A stretch of 16,313 nt of DNA from Armatimonadota bacterium (GCA_016868955.1 VGFF01000044.1:1-16313); one strand, 5' to 3'. Shown: positions 1-7,745, counted from the stretch's first letter. Made by a program: numbers and translations. The notes: a model not told the origin generated them from the sequence alone.

Positions 1-680
1 CCGCCGCCGTGGATGTCGATCTGCTCGCCGAGGTGGTCCATGACCATCGCCGAGCACTCGATGTGCCATCCGGGGAGCCCTTGCCCCCACGGGCTGTCCC
101 AATACGGCTCGCCGGGCTTCGCCGCGGTCCACAACGCGAAGTCCATCGGATGTTCCTTGCGCTTGTCGACGGCGATGCGCGCGCCAGCCTGCATGTCTTC
201 GAGGTGGCGGTGCGAGAGCTTGCCGTAATCGGTGTCGACCGTGACGCGGAAGTACACGTCGCCGTCGACGGCGTAGGCGTGGCCGTTGTCGACGAGCCCC
301 TTCACGATCTCGAGGATCTTGGGGATCGCGTGCGTGGCCCGCGGATAGACGTGCGCGCGCGTGACGTTGAGCGCGTCCATCTCGCGAAAGAACCGCGCGA
401 TGTTCTCGTCGGCGATCTCTTGGATCGTGCGTCCCTCGGCGGCGGCCCGGGCGACGATGCGGTCCTCGACGTCGGTGAAGTTCTGGACGTGCCGCACGCG
501 GTACCCGGACCATTCCAGGTAGCGGCGGATCATGTCGAAGACGACGTAGCTCATCGCGTGCCCGACGTGCGCCGGACCATAGAGATTGACGCCGCATACG
601 TACATGCGCACTTCGGGGGGGCGGATCGGTTCGAACGGCTCCTTCCGGCCGGTGAGCGTATTCGTCACGCGCAAGGACAA
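1..680 (-). CDS. cysS: Cysteinyl-tRNA synthetase, N-terminal part (3' end cut by window edge)
   Basis: Charges tRNA-Cys with cysteine in the cytoplasm; class I aminoacyl-tRNA synthetase. About 226 N-terminal residues are visible and the gene runs off the left edge. The translation contains the zinc-binding cysteine in MYVCG (Cys29), the HIGH-type signature as HVGH (residues 38-41), the NFTDVEDRI segment, and the conserved GWHIECSAM and IDIHGGG segments near the edge. These are diagnostic of CysS; the KMSKS part lies outside the window. I chose the TTG at 680-678 because AGGAGG lies 8 bases upstream and the protein then begins MSLRVTNTLTG, as in the family. It is the last gene of the radA-ispD-ispF run, after a 124-base gap that holds a 7-bp GC hairpin without a T tract. 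The gene order is common in Gram-positive relatives. Identity is secure; only the start codon is inferred. Confidence 0.95.
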   Translation of the reverse strand, partial: MSLRVTNTLTGRKEPFEPIRPPEVRMYVCGVNLYGPAHVGHAMSYVVFDMIRRYLEWSGYRVRHVQNFTDVEDRIVARAAAEGRTIQEIADENIARFFREMDALNVTRAHVYPRATHAIPKILEIVKGLVDNGHAYAVDGDVYFRVTVDTDYGKLSHRHLEDMQAGARIAVDKRKEHPMDFALWTAAKPGEPYWDSPWGQGLPGWHIECSAMVMDHLGEQIDIHGG

Positions 681-804
681 GATCTCTGCCTCCTGACGGC
701 CGAAAGCCGACGGCGACCTCGCCGCGGCTCCCGCCTCGTGTGCTGTGTGTCTCTATGATACGAGGGTCGCCCCACCGCGCCGGCCGGTGGGAGCGCGGCG
801 CCGC

Positions 805-1287
805 CTACGCGGCGGCGATTCGAACAAGGAGCACGACCGCCGTCGCCTGCATTCCTTCCCCTCGACCGAGCGCGCCGAGTCCCTCGGCAGTCGTGGCTTT
901 GACGCCGACGTCGTCGGACTCGATGCCGAGCGCCGCCGCGATCCGCAGGCGCATCAACGGAACGTGCTGCGACAGCCGCGGCGCTTCCGCGATCACGGTC
1001 GCGTCGACTTGCGCGACGCGCCAGCCCCCGTCGGCGAGGAGGTCGCGCACGCGCGCCAGCAAGCCGAGGCTGTCCGCGCCCGCGTAGGCGGGGTCATCGG
1101 CGGGGAAGTGCGTGCCGATGTCGGGGAGGCCGGCGGCGCCGAGCGCGGCGTCCATGATCGCGTGCAGGAGAACGTCGGCGTCGCTGTGGCCGACGAGGCC
1201 GCGGTCGTGCGGAATCTCCACGCCGCCGACGACGAGCCGGCGCCCGGCCGCGAAGGCGTGCAGGTCGATACCGAGGCCAACTCTCAC
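805..1287 (-). CDS. ispF: 2-C-methyl-D-erythritol 2,4-cyclodiphosphate synthase
   Basis: Cyclises CDP-ME 2-phosphate to MEcPP with loss of CMP, in the MEP pathway of isoprenoid synthesis (cytoplasmic, trimeric). From the GTG at 1287 the protein has 160 residues, normal for the family. Zinc ligands fall at Asp8 and His10 (GIDLHAF) and His42 (DVLLHAIMDAALG), exactly the E. coli numbering. The C-terminal KATTAEGLGALGRGEG signature is intact. The 1287 start gives a 4-base GTGA overlap with the ispD stop, which suggests translational coupling. An upstream in-frame GTG at 1299 would add four residues (MASR) and cannot be excluded; neither start has a clear Shine-Dalgarno site. IspD and IspF are fused in some bacteria; here they are separate overlapping genes. 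Confidence 0.96.
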   Translation of the reverse strand: MRVGLGIDLHAFAAGRRLVVGGVEIPHDRGLVGHSDADVLLHAIMDAALGAAGLPDIGTHFPADDPAYAGADSLGLLARVRDLLADGGWRVAQVDATVIAEAPRLSQHVPLMRLRIAAALGIESDDVGVKATTAEGLGALGRGEGMQATAVVLLVRIAAA

Positions 1288-2003
1288 CCGCGATGCCACG
1301 CGAGCAGCGCCTCCGCGATGATCAGGTCCTCGGGCGTCGTGATCTTGAGATTGTCGGCGCAGCCGGCGACGCGGCGCACCGGCGCCCCGATCCGCTCGAC
1401 GAGCATCGCTTCATCCGTCCCCTCGAAGCCCTCGGCGATCGCGCGCGCGATCGCCACCTCCAACAACTTGGCGGGGAACCCTTGCGGGGTTTGCGCCCGC
1501 GCCAACGCCCCACGGTCCAGGGTCCCCGTGACACGGTCCCCTTCGACGGACTTCACCGTGTCCTGCAGTGGCAGGGTCGGAACCGCTGCCCCGTCGCGCG
1601 CGGCCGCGATGACACGCTCGATCAGCGGGGCGGACACGAGCGGTCGCGCGCCGTCGTGGACGAGCACGACCTCACACGCAGGCACCGCCGCGAGCCCGAG
1701 ACGTACCGATTCCTGACGCGTTGTTCCGCCTTCGACGACGGCCGCGATCTTGGGCACGTCGTGGTCGACCAAGAGGGCCTTCACGTCCGCGAGGTCCTCC
1801 GCGCTGACGACGACGACGATCGCATCGACCGCCGCGAGCGCGGCGAACGGACGTATCGCGCGCACGATGATGGGCACGCCAGCGAGCGGCACCAAGATCT
1901 TGGAGGGCATGCCGCCCATCCTCGTACCGCGTCCCGCCGCCGCGACCACCACGCCGACGTGCGGCCCGCTCGCGCCGACCGGCGCGGGATCCATCGGTCG
2001 CAA
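1284..2003 (-). CDS. ispD: 2-C-methyl-D-erythritol 4-phosphate cytidylyltransferase
   Basis: Couples MEP to CTP to give CDP-ME, the third step of the MEP isoprenoid pathway; cytoplasmic. The 239-residue protein has the nucleotidyltransferase fold signature AAAGRGTRMG (21-30) followed by the conserved lysine (PSK, 35). It also has VLVHDGARPLV, matching the family's VHDAARP motif, and EGTDEAMLVE and LKITTPEDL near the C-terminus. I chose TTG at 2003 because GGAGGG sits 6 bases upstream. The internal ATG at 1994 would be 15 bases away, and the family needs only a few residues before the VVVAAAGRG strand, so a shorter start is possible. It lies 39 bases after radA and overlaps ispF by 4 bases. 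No domain is missing. Confidence 0.96.
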   Translation of the reverse strand: MRPMDPAPVGASGPHVGVVVAAAGRGTRMGGMPSKILVPLAGVPIIVRAIRPFAALAAVDAIVVVVSAEDLADVKALLVDHDVPKIAAVVEGGTTRQESVRLGLAAVPACEVVLVHDGARPLVSAPLIERVIAAARDGAAVPTLPLQDTVKSVEGDRVTGTLDRGALARAQTPQGFPAKLLEVAIARAIAEGFEGTDEAMLVERIGAPVRRVAGCADNLKITTPEDLIIAEALLAWHRG

Positions 2004-2042
2004 ACACAGCCCTCCGTAAAATCCCTGGTGAAGCGTACCAGA

Positions 2043-3401
2043 TCAGCCGAGGTGATCGAGCGCGTCGATCAGCGTCTCGGCGCCAATGACCTCGACGCCG
2101 GCATCAGCGAGCCCTGCCAAGCTGAGCCGCGGCACGACGGCGCGGCGAAAGCCGAGCTTCGCGGCCTCCGTGAGCCGCCTCCCGAGCTGCGGCACGCCGC
2201 GGATCTCACCCGTGAGGCCGATCTCGCCGCAGAAAACGACATCGGCCGGCAGCGGTCGATCGCGGAGCGAGGACGCGATCGCGGCCGCGATCCCGAGATC
2301 CGCAGCCGAGATCGCGACGCGCACGCCGCCCGTCGCGTTGACGTAGACGTCGGCCGCGCCCAGCTGCATGCCCGCCCGCTTGTCGAGCACGGCGAGGATC
2401 AACAAGAGCCGGTTGTAATCGAGCCCCGACGCCGTGCGCCGGGGAGTCCCGAACGCCGTCGGCGTGACGAGCGCCTGCACCTCGACGAGCAGCGGCCGTG
2501 TGCCCTCCATCGCCGCGACGACGGCCGCGCCGGACGCGTCACCCGGCCGCTGCGACAAGAACAGAGCCGAGGGATTCGGCACCTCGACCAGCCCCGATCC
2601 GCGCATCTCGAAGACGCCGATCTCGTTCGTCGAGCCGAACCGATTCTTGATCGCCCGCAGGATTCGATACGCCTGGTGCCGCTCGCCCTCGAAGTACAGC
2701 ACCGTGTCGACGATGTGCTCGAGCACGCGCGGACCGGCGATCGCGCCTTCCTTCGTGACGTGCCCGACGAGGAACGTCGCGATGCCCTCGCCTTTGGCGA
2801 GCTGCAGCAGCGCGGCGGCGGATTCGCGCACCTGCCCGACGCTGCCCGGCGAGCTGGGAATCTCGGGACGATAGACGGTCTGGATGCTGTCGACGATGAG
2901 CACGGCAGGGCGCAGGCGCCGGGCCGCCGCCAAGATGACGTCGAGGTCCGTCTCGGCGAGGATCCACAACGCCGGCCCGCTGGCGCCGACGCGATCGGCG
3001 CGCATCTTCGTTTGCTGCGGCGACTCCTCGCCGGAAACGTACAATACCGTTCGCCCCGAAGCGGCGAGCAATTGCGCCGCTTGCAGCATCAGCGTGGATT
3101 TGCCGATCCCGGGATCGCCGCCGACCAGCACGAGCGAGCCGGGGACCATGCCGCCCCCGAGCACGCGATCGAGCTCGCCGATGCCTGTCGGCCACCGGTC
3201 TTCGGGCAGCGGTTGGACGTCCTGCAGCAGCGTCGGCGCGCCGCCCGGCGACGTCGGTCTCCGTGCCTCACGGCGCCGCGTCGGCGAGGATGCCTCCTCG
3301 ACGAACGAATTCCAAGCGCCGCAGGACGGACATCGGCCGAGCCACTTCGCGGATTCTTGCCCGCACGATTGGCAAACGTAGAGGATGCGCGGCGCCGCCA
3401 T
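2043..3401 (-). CDS. radA: DNA repair protein RadA (Sms), branch-migration ATPase
   Basis: RecA-like hexameric ATPase that promotes branch migration and processing of recombination intermediates. The 452-residue protein has a four-cysteine zinc finger at the N-terminus (Cys10, Cys13, Cys24, Cys27), a Walker A motif GGDPGIGKST (94-103), a Walker B segment VLIVDSIQTVY and the RadA-specific KNRFG motif (252-256). A Lon-protease-like C-terminal domain follows, which in this family is not proteolytic. The ATG at 3401 shares one base with the dinB stop (TGATG), and the protein then begins just before the zinc finger, as in E. coli and Bacillus RadA. An in-frame ATG at 3434, inside dinB, would add 11 residues and has no good ribosome site. 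Coupling to dinB suggests joint expression with a damage-response polymerase. Confidence 0.96.
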   Translation of the reverse strand: MAAPRILYVCQSCGQESAKWLGRCPSCGAWNSFVEEASSPTRRREARRPTSPGGAPTLLQDVQPLPEDRWPTGIGELDRVLGGGMVPGSLVLVGGDPGIGKSTLMLQAAQLLAASGRTVLYVSGEESPQQTKMRADRVGASGPALWILAETDLDVILAAARRLRPAVLIVDSIQTVYRPEIPSSPGSVGQVRESAAALLQLAKGEGIATFLVGHVTKEGAIAGPRVLEHIVDTVLYFEGERHQAYRILRAIKNRFGSTNEIGVFEMRGSGLVEVPNPSALFLSQRPGDASGAAVVAAMEGTRPLLVEVQALVTPTAFGTPRRTASGLDYNRLLLILAVLDKRAGMQLGAADVYVNATGGVRVAISAADLGIAAAIASSLRDRPLPADVVFCGEIGLTGEIRGVPQLGRRLTEAAKLGFRRAVVPRLSLAGLADAGVEVIGAETLIDALDHLG

Positions 3402-4612
3402 CAGATCTTCGTCTCCCGTTTCGGCCGAATCCACTGTTGCTTCTCGTCGCGCGCCGTCTGGCGGCCCTGCCGGATCGTCCGTTCGCCGAACCGCTCGTTG
3501 ATCCGGTCGACGGCATCACCGAGGCGCCGCAGCCTTTCCTCGCGGTCCCCGAACAGCGACGTCTGTCGCTCTTCGAGCCCGGCGAGACCCGTCGCTTGCA
3601 CGCCGAGCAATCGAATCGGCGTTCTCCCGTCCCAGCCGCGCGCGAGCAGCGTCTTCGCCGCCGCGAACAACGACAGGCCGGCCGCCGTCGCCGGTTCGAG
3701 CCGGCAAGCGCGCGTGCGGGTCGTGAAGTCGTGCAAACGGATCTTCACCGTGACCCCGGCCGCCCGCCATCCGTGCCCGCGCAGCCTTGCCGCCACCCCT
3801 TCGGCGAGATCGAGGAGGATGGCTTCGAGCGTGTCCCGATCGGCGACGTCGCGCGCCAGCGTCGTTTCATGACCGACCGACTTCGTCGCGCGCACGACAT
3901 CGACGGAGCGGTCGTCCTCGCCGCGCGCGAGGCGCCAGAAGTGTGCGCCGGCCGCTCCGAAGAGAGAACGCATCCCGGCGAGCGATTTTCGTTGAACGTC
4001 GCCGAACGTGCGCAAGCCATACCGCTCCAGCGTCTCTTGCGACTTCGGGCCCGCACCCCACAAATAGCGCACCGGCAACCCGGCGAGCGCGTCGGGGATC
4101 TCTTCCGGCGCGAAAACGCGCAGCCCATCGGGCTTTGCGAGCTCGGCAGCGAGCTTCGCGAGGAACTTGTTCGGCGCGACACCGACAGTCGCCGGAAGAT
4201 CCAGCTGGGCGCGGATGGCATCGCGCATCGCCCGGCCCGTCGCGCGCGGCGATCCCCAGAGATGGTCGCAGCCCGTGATGTCGCAAAACGCCTCATCGAC
4301 GGAGACGGGCTCGACGAGCGGCGTGAACGACTCCAGCAGACGCATGAGCTGCGCCGAGACCTCGCCGTACTTGTCGCCGCTCGGCGGCAGATAGACGGCG
4401 TCCGGACAGCGCCGGACCGCCTCCGCGATCGGCATCGCCGACCGGATCCCGAAACGGCGCGCTTCGTAGGATGCCGCCGCGACGACGCCGCGTTGCCCCG
4501 GACGCGCGCCGACGACGACGGGCTTGCCGCGCAGATCGGGACGGTCGCGCTGCTCCACGGACGCGAAGAACGCGTCCATGTCGACGAGCGCGATCCACCG
4601 AGGCGCAAACAT
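3401..4612 (-). CDS. dinB: DNA polymerase IV (Y-family translesion polymerase)
   Basis: Error-prone translesion polymerase of the Y family. With the ATG at 4612 the protein is 403 residues. Catalytic carboxylates are visible as VDMDAFF (Asp11) and SVDEAF (Asp106, Glu107). The finger/palm segment AASYEARRFGIRSAMP, the helix-hairpin-helix region with VGVAPNKFLAKLAAELAKP, and a C-terminal little-finger domain follow. This start places seven residues before the IALVDMD strand, as in the family. It has no Shine-Dalgarno site, but a promoter and SOS box directly upstream (separate entries) imply an almost leaderless mRNA. Alternative upstream starts are GTG 4684 (GAGGGG 7 bases upstream) and ATG 4660 (GGAG 10 bases upstream). 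They would add an arginine-rich tail of 24 or 16 residues and would lie upstream of the proposed transcription start. Its stop overlaps the radA start. Confidence 0.94.
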   Translation of the reverse strand: MFAPRWIALVDMDAFFASVEQRDRPDLRGKPVVVGARPGQRGVVAAASYEARRFGIRSAMPIAEAVRRCPDAVYLPPSGDKYGEVSAQLMRLLESFTPLVEPVSVDEAFCDITGCDHLWGSPRATGRAMRDAIRAQLDLPATVGVAPNKFLAKLAAELAKPDGLRVFAPEEIPDALAGLPVRYLWGAGPKSQETLERYGLRTFGDVQRKSLAGMRSLFGAAGAHFWRLARGEDDRSVDVVRATKSVGHETTLARDVADRDTLEAILLDLAEGVAARLRGHGWRAAGVTVKIRLHDFTTRTRACRLEPATAAGLSLFAAAKTLLARGWDGRTPIRLLGVQATGLAGLEERQTSLFGDREERLRRLGDAVDRINERFGERTIRQGRQTARDEKQQWIRPKRETKI

Positions 4613-4619
4613 ATGTTCG
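4606..4619 (-). promoter_or_regulatory. Candidate LexA/DinR operator (SOS box) over the dinB start codon
   Basis: The minus strand reads CGAACATATGTTTG. It matches 13 of 14 positions of the Bacillus LexA (DinR) consensus CGAACRNRYGTTYC, differing only at the last base. It is a near-palindrome (CGAAC, 4-base spacer, GTTTG) and covers both the expected transcription start and the dinB ATG at 4612. Position and gene identity support an SOS operator of the Gram-positive type. LexA itself is not in the window. Confidence 0.6.
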
Positions 4620-4624
4620 TGATC

Positions 4625-4653
4625 AGCGTACCGCGTCCGCGACCCCGTGACAA
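4625..4653 (-). promoter_or_regulatory. Candidate sigma-70-type promoter of dinB-radA
   Basis: On the minus strand a -35 element TTGTCA (4653-4648, five of six consensus bases) is followed by a 17-base spacer and a -10 element TACGCT (4630-4625, the TAnnnT form common in high-GC bacteria). Transcription would start near 4618, about six bases before the dinB ATG and inside the candidate SOS box. The -10 element is weak, so confidence rests on the combination of spacing, position and operator. Confidence 0.45.
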
Positions 4654-4722
4654 CGCGCATGGCGGGGCCGCTCCGGCGTACCACGGCGACGCCCCTCGAC
4701 GGTCAGGCGTCGTCCGGCCGGA

Positions 4723-5961
4723 CTACGCGTCGTCTTGCAGGTTGTAGGCGCGATGCAGTGCGCGAACCGCGCGCTGCGCTTCGTCGACCGAGACGATGCA
4801 GGAGATCTTGATCTCCGAGGTGCTGATCATCTGGATGTTGATCTGCTCCGCCGCCAGCGCTCCGAACATCGTCGACGCGACGCCGGGATTGCTGACCATG
4901 CCAGCGCCGACGACCGAGACCTTGGCGACCCCCTCCTCGGCATCGACCCGAGCCGCCCCCAACTCGCGGGCGACGCGTTGCGTCGCCTCGATCGCGATAT
5001 GGGCGTCGCTGCGGCTTGTCGTGAACGAGATGTCGGCGTGGCGGCAGCGGCTGGCCGTCTGCACGATCATGTCGACGTTGACGTGCGCCTCGGCGAGCTG
5101 ATTGAACAGGCGGTGCGCGACGCCGGGAATATCCGGCAGATCGACGACCGTGAGCTTCGTGACGGACAGATCGTGCGTGACGGCGTTGACGACGCGCGTC
5201 GGTTCCATGCTCTCCTCCGGGATCGTCGCTCGGGCGCCCATGATGATCGTTCCTTCTTCCTCGTGGAACGTGCTGCGAACGTGCAGCGGCACTTCGTATT
5301 GCTTCGCGTACTCGGCGGCGCGCGTCTGCAGGACGACCGCGCCCGAGGACGCCATCTCCAACATCTCGTCGTAGGTCAGGCGATGCAGCTTGCGCGCGTC
5401 AGGGACGATGCGCGGGTCGGCGGTGAACACGCCCGTGACGTCCGTGTAGATCTCGCAGAAGTCGGCGCCCAACGCCGCCGCCAGGGCGACCGCGGTCGTG
5501 TCCGACCCGCCGCGGCCGAGCGTGGTCACCTCGCCGGAAGCGGTCACGCCCTGGAATCCGGCGACGACCGGGATGCGGCCGCGGTTCAATTCGTCGAGCA
5601 TGCGGCCGCGGTCGACGTCCAGGATGCGCGCCTTCGTATGCACGGGCTCAGTGAGCACGCGCACTTGCCAGCCGGCCAGCGACGTCGCGGCGCACCCGAG
5701 CGCCTGCAGGGCCATCGACAGCAGCGCGATCGAGACCTGCTCTCCGACCGCGAGCAGCATGTCCATCTCGCGCGCCGGCGCCTGGTCTGTGACCTCGCGC
5801 GCGCGGGTGATGAGATCGTCGGTCATGTCACCCGGGGCGGAGACGACCACGACAACGCGATTGCCCGCCTGGGCGGTGGCGGCGGCGCGACGCGCCACGT
5901 GCTTCATCTTCTCGGCGGTCGCGACCGACGATCCTCCGTACTTCTGAACGATCAGCGCCAA
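4723..5961 (-). CDS. lysC: Aspartokinase
   Basis: Phosphorylates L-aspartate, the first step towards lysine, threonine and methionine. From TTG at 5961 the protein is 412 residues, normal for monofunctional enzymes. It begins MALIVQKYGGSSVA, carrying the kinase-family KxGGxS motif. TLGRGGSDTTAVALA and IYTDVTGVFTADPRIV, both substrate/nucleotide site segments, follow. Two C-terminal ACT domains (from about residue 265, including VDLPDIPGVAHRLF and VVGAGMVSNPGVASTMF) imply allosteric feedback by an end-product amino acid; which one cannot be read here. The TTG has GGGGGAGG with 5 bases of spacing, and the start matches the family exactly. The frame is open further upstream, but that part lies over the hom remnant and does not resemble aspartokinase. 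Its stop is 110 bases before the dinB ATG. Unlike its upstream neighbour hom, it is fully intact. Confidence 0.96.
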   Translation of the reverse strand: MALIVQKYGGSSVATAEKMKHVARRAAATAQAGNRVVVVVSAPGDMTDDLITRAREVTDQAPAREMDMLLAVGEQVSIALLSMALQALGCAATSLAGWQVRVLTEPVHTKARILDVDRGRMLDELNRGRIPVVAGFQGVTASGEVTTLGRGGSDTTAVALAAALGADFCEIYTDVTGVFTADPRIVPDARKLHRLTYDEMLEMASSGAVVLQTRAAEYAKQYEVPLHVRSTFHEEEGTIIMGARATIPEESMEPTRVVNAVTHDLSVTKLTVVDLPDIPGVAHRLFNQLAEAHVNVDMIVQTASRCRHADISFTTSRSDAHIAIEATQRVARELGAARVDAEEGVAKVSVVGAGMVSNPGVASTMFGALAAEQINIQMISTSEIKISCIVSVDEAQRAVRALHRAYNLQDDA

Positions 5962-5999
5962 TCCATCCTCCCCCTCGAAACCCAATTCCCCCCGGAAGA

Positions 6000-6702
6000 C
6001 TACTCGAGGACGCGCAGCAACGGACTGACGGGCCGCACCGACGCCAGCGGGTGCACGCTCGGCAAGAGCGGCGGGTGGACCCAGACCTCGACGCCGTCGG
6101 CCGTGTTCCGGCCGTGCGCGATCAGCTTCAACATGTAGCCGAGATCGCGATCTTCGCCGCCGCGTCGTGTCCCTCGACGTCCTCCGTCGGATCGCTCTCG
6201 GCAAATCCGAGGCGCTGCGGTTCGCTCAGCGCCTCCGGGAACGACAGACCCTCTTCGGCCATCCGCGTGAGGATGTAGTTCGTCGCCCCGTTGAGGATGC
6301 CGGCAAGCTCGACGATGGGGTCGCCGGAAAGCGCCTCCTTGATCGTGAGAATGACCGGGATCCCGCCGGCGACGCTGCCTTCAAAGAAGATGGCGACGCC
6401 GAAGTCCGCCGCCGTCTCGAACAGCTCGCGGCCGCGGCTGCCATCAATTGCTTGTTCGCGGTCACGACCGACTTTCCCAGCCGCATCGCCTCGACGAGGG
6501 AGGCGCGGGCCGGCTCGATGCCGCCGATCAGCTCAACGAGAACGTCGACCTCGGGATCGCGCACGACCTCCCACGCGTCACCCGTCACACGCATGCCTTC
6601 GATGGCGACCGCGCGCTGCGCGAGGTCGGCCTCGTGCGCGCGCATCAAAGCGACGACCGCGGCGCCGACGTTGCCGAGTCCGAGCAAACCGACGCGCAGC
6701 AC
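6000..6702 (-). pseudogene. hom: Homoserine dehydrogenase pseudogene (two frameshifts, several internal deletions)
   Basis: Reduces aspartate semialdehyde to homoserine when intact. The start is a GTG at 6702 sharing one base with the thrC stop. Frame 1 (6702 to about 6436) encodes the Rossmann motif GLLGLGNVGAA, LVELIGGIEPA and VVTANKQLMA. At about 6435 one base appears lost, and the sense continues in a second frame (6433-6128) with GRELFETAADFG, FEGSVAGGIPVI, LNGATNYILTRM and SDPTEDVEGHDAAAKIA, ending at a TGA. From about 6146 a third frame reads DLGYMLKLIAHGRN and VHPPLLPSVHPLASVRPV, ending at TAG 6002-6000. Compared with the roughly 430-residue ACT-containing family, I infer missing segments. 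About 20 residues are gone after the first helix, about 35 between AAAKIA and LGYMLK, and most of the C-terminal and ACT region. The remnant spans 703 bases. Neighbouring genes are intact. An assembly error is possible but would need several separate deletions. Confidence 0.85.
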
Positions 6703-7745
6703 TAGTGGGCCGCCAGCAGCGCCGCGACGCCGTCGACCGTGGCCTCGATCCGGACCGGCGGCGGCGTGTGGTCGGCGACCGCGGGATCCTTCAAGCCATG
6801 CCCCGTCAACACCGCGACGACGTGCCCGGTCACGGGATGGCCGTCCTGCCGCGCGCGGAGCAATCCGGCGATGCACGTCGCCGACGCCGGCTCGGTGAAG
6901 ATGCCTTCTTCCGCCGCCAGCCGCCGCTGCGCGAACAGGATTTCGTCGTCGCTGACCGCGGCGACGCGGCCGCCGGATTCCGCGAGCGCGCGCTGCGCCG
7001 TGTCCCACGACGCCGGCCGGCCGATGCGAATCGCGGTCGCGATCGTCTCGGGATCGGAGATCGGCGCGCCGCGAACGAACGGCGCCGCGCCCGCCGCCTG
7101 GAATCCCCACAGCCGCGGGCGCGCGCCGCCGTTCGCCAGCTCGACGAAGCCGCGCCAGTACGCGCTGATGTTGCCCGCGTTGCCGACGGGCAACGCCAAG
7201 ATATCCGGGGGACCGCCGAGCGCGTCGGCGATCTCGAACGCCGCCGTCTTCTGGCCCTCGAGGCGGTAGGGATTGAACGAGTTCACGAGCGCCAAGCCGA
7301 GCGCGTCCGACGTCTCCCGCGCCAGCCGCAGCGCGTCGTCGAAGTTGCCGGGGATCATCGCCACGACCGCGCCGTGCATGCGCGCCTGCGCCAGCTTTCC
7401 GGCCGCGACCTTGCCCTCCGGCAGAATAACGACGCACCGCAGGCCGCAGCGCGCGGCGTACGCCGCCGCCGACGCCGACGTGTTGCCGGTCGACGCGCAG
7501 ACAACGCCCGGCGCGCCGGCTTCCGCCGCCTTCGCGACCGCCACCACCATGCCGCGGTCCTTGAATGAGCCTGTCGGATTCGCGCCCTCCCACTTGTAGT
7601 ACAACGTCGCGCCGGGAAACTCGCGCGCGAGCGCCGCCGCCGGGATCAGCGGCGTGCCGCCCTCGAGCAGCGTCAAGCGCGGGGTGCCGTCGCCGATCGG
7701 CAAGCGATCGGCGAACGCCGCCAGAACCCCCGGCCACGCGGTCAT
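6702..7745 (-). CDS. thrC: Threonine synthase
   Basis: PLP-dependent enzyme converting O-phospho-homoserine to threonine. The 347-residue protein has the fold-type II PLP site NPTGSFKDRGM with the Schiff-base lysine at Lys62. It also has the phosphate-binding segment ASTGNTSASAAAYAA, the substrate region NSFNPYRLEGQKTAAFEI, LPVGNAGNI, and GIFTEPASATCIAGLL. ATG 7745 overlaps the pheA stop by four bases (ATGA), and its own TAG overlaps the hom GTG by one base, so it was built as part of a coupled operon. A longer frame to 7793 lies inside pheA and adds no family sequence. The gene looks functional although its supplier hom is broken next door and thrB is not in the window. Related enzymes of this fold (threonine dehydratase) are shorter and lack the GQKT segment. 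Confidence 0.95.
   Translation of the reverse strand: MTAWPGVLAAFADRLPIGDGTPRLTLLEGGTPLIPAAALAREFPGATLYYKWEGANPTGSFKDRGMVVAVAKAAEAGAPGVVCASTGNTSASAAAYAARCGLRCVVILPEGKVAAGKLAQARMHGAVVAMIPGNFDDALRLARETSDALGLALVNSFNPYRLEGQKTAAFEIADALGGPPDILALPVGNAGNISAYWRGFVELANGGARPRLWGFQAAGAAPFVRGAPISDPETIATAIRIGRPASWDTAQRALAESGGRVAAVSDDEILFAQRRLAAEEGIFTEPASATCIAGLLRARQDGHPVTGHVVAVLTGHGLKDPAVADHTPPPVRIEATVDGVAALLAAH

Noticed and set aside
771..791. Hairpin CCCACCG / CGGTGGG with 7-base loop between ispF and cysS as a terminator
   Set aside because: A 7-bp GC stem without any T tract on either strand; cysS follows in the same direction, so termination is not supported.
2004..2042. Small hairpin CTGGT / ACCAG followed by GGATTTTA between radA and ispD
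   Set aside because: Only 5 bp of stem and the T run is displaced; too weak to call a terminator.
1293..3872. Very long open frame on the plus strand (859 codons) opposite ispD, radA and dinB
   Set aside because: It is antisense to three clearly recognisable genes, is extremely rich in arginine and aspartate with no recognisable domain, and is the expected mirror of high-GC codon usage.
4685..4722. Hairpin CGACGCC / GGCGTCG after lysC as a terminator
   Set aside because: The 12-base loop and lack of a T tract make it weak, although the position before the dinB promoter would suit one.
4735..6138. Plus-strand open frame of 467 codons opposite lysC and hom
   Set aside because: Antisense shadow of lysC; the His/Arg/Asp-rich translation has no recognisable motif.
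6435..6445. Programmed frameshifting as an explanation for the first hom frame change
   Set aside because: There is no slippery heptamer, and the further frame change and missing blocks downstream make decay or error the simpler reading.
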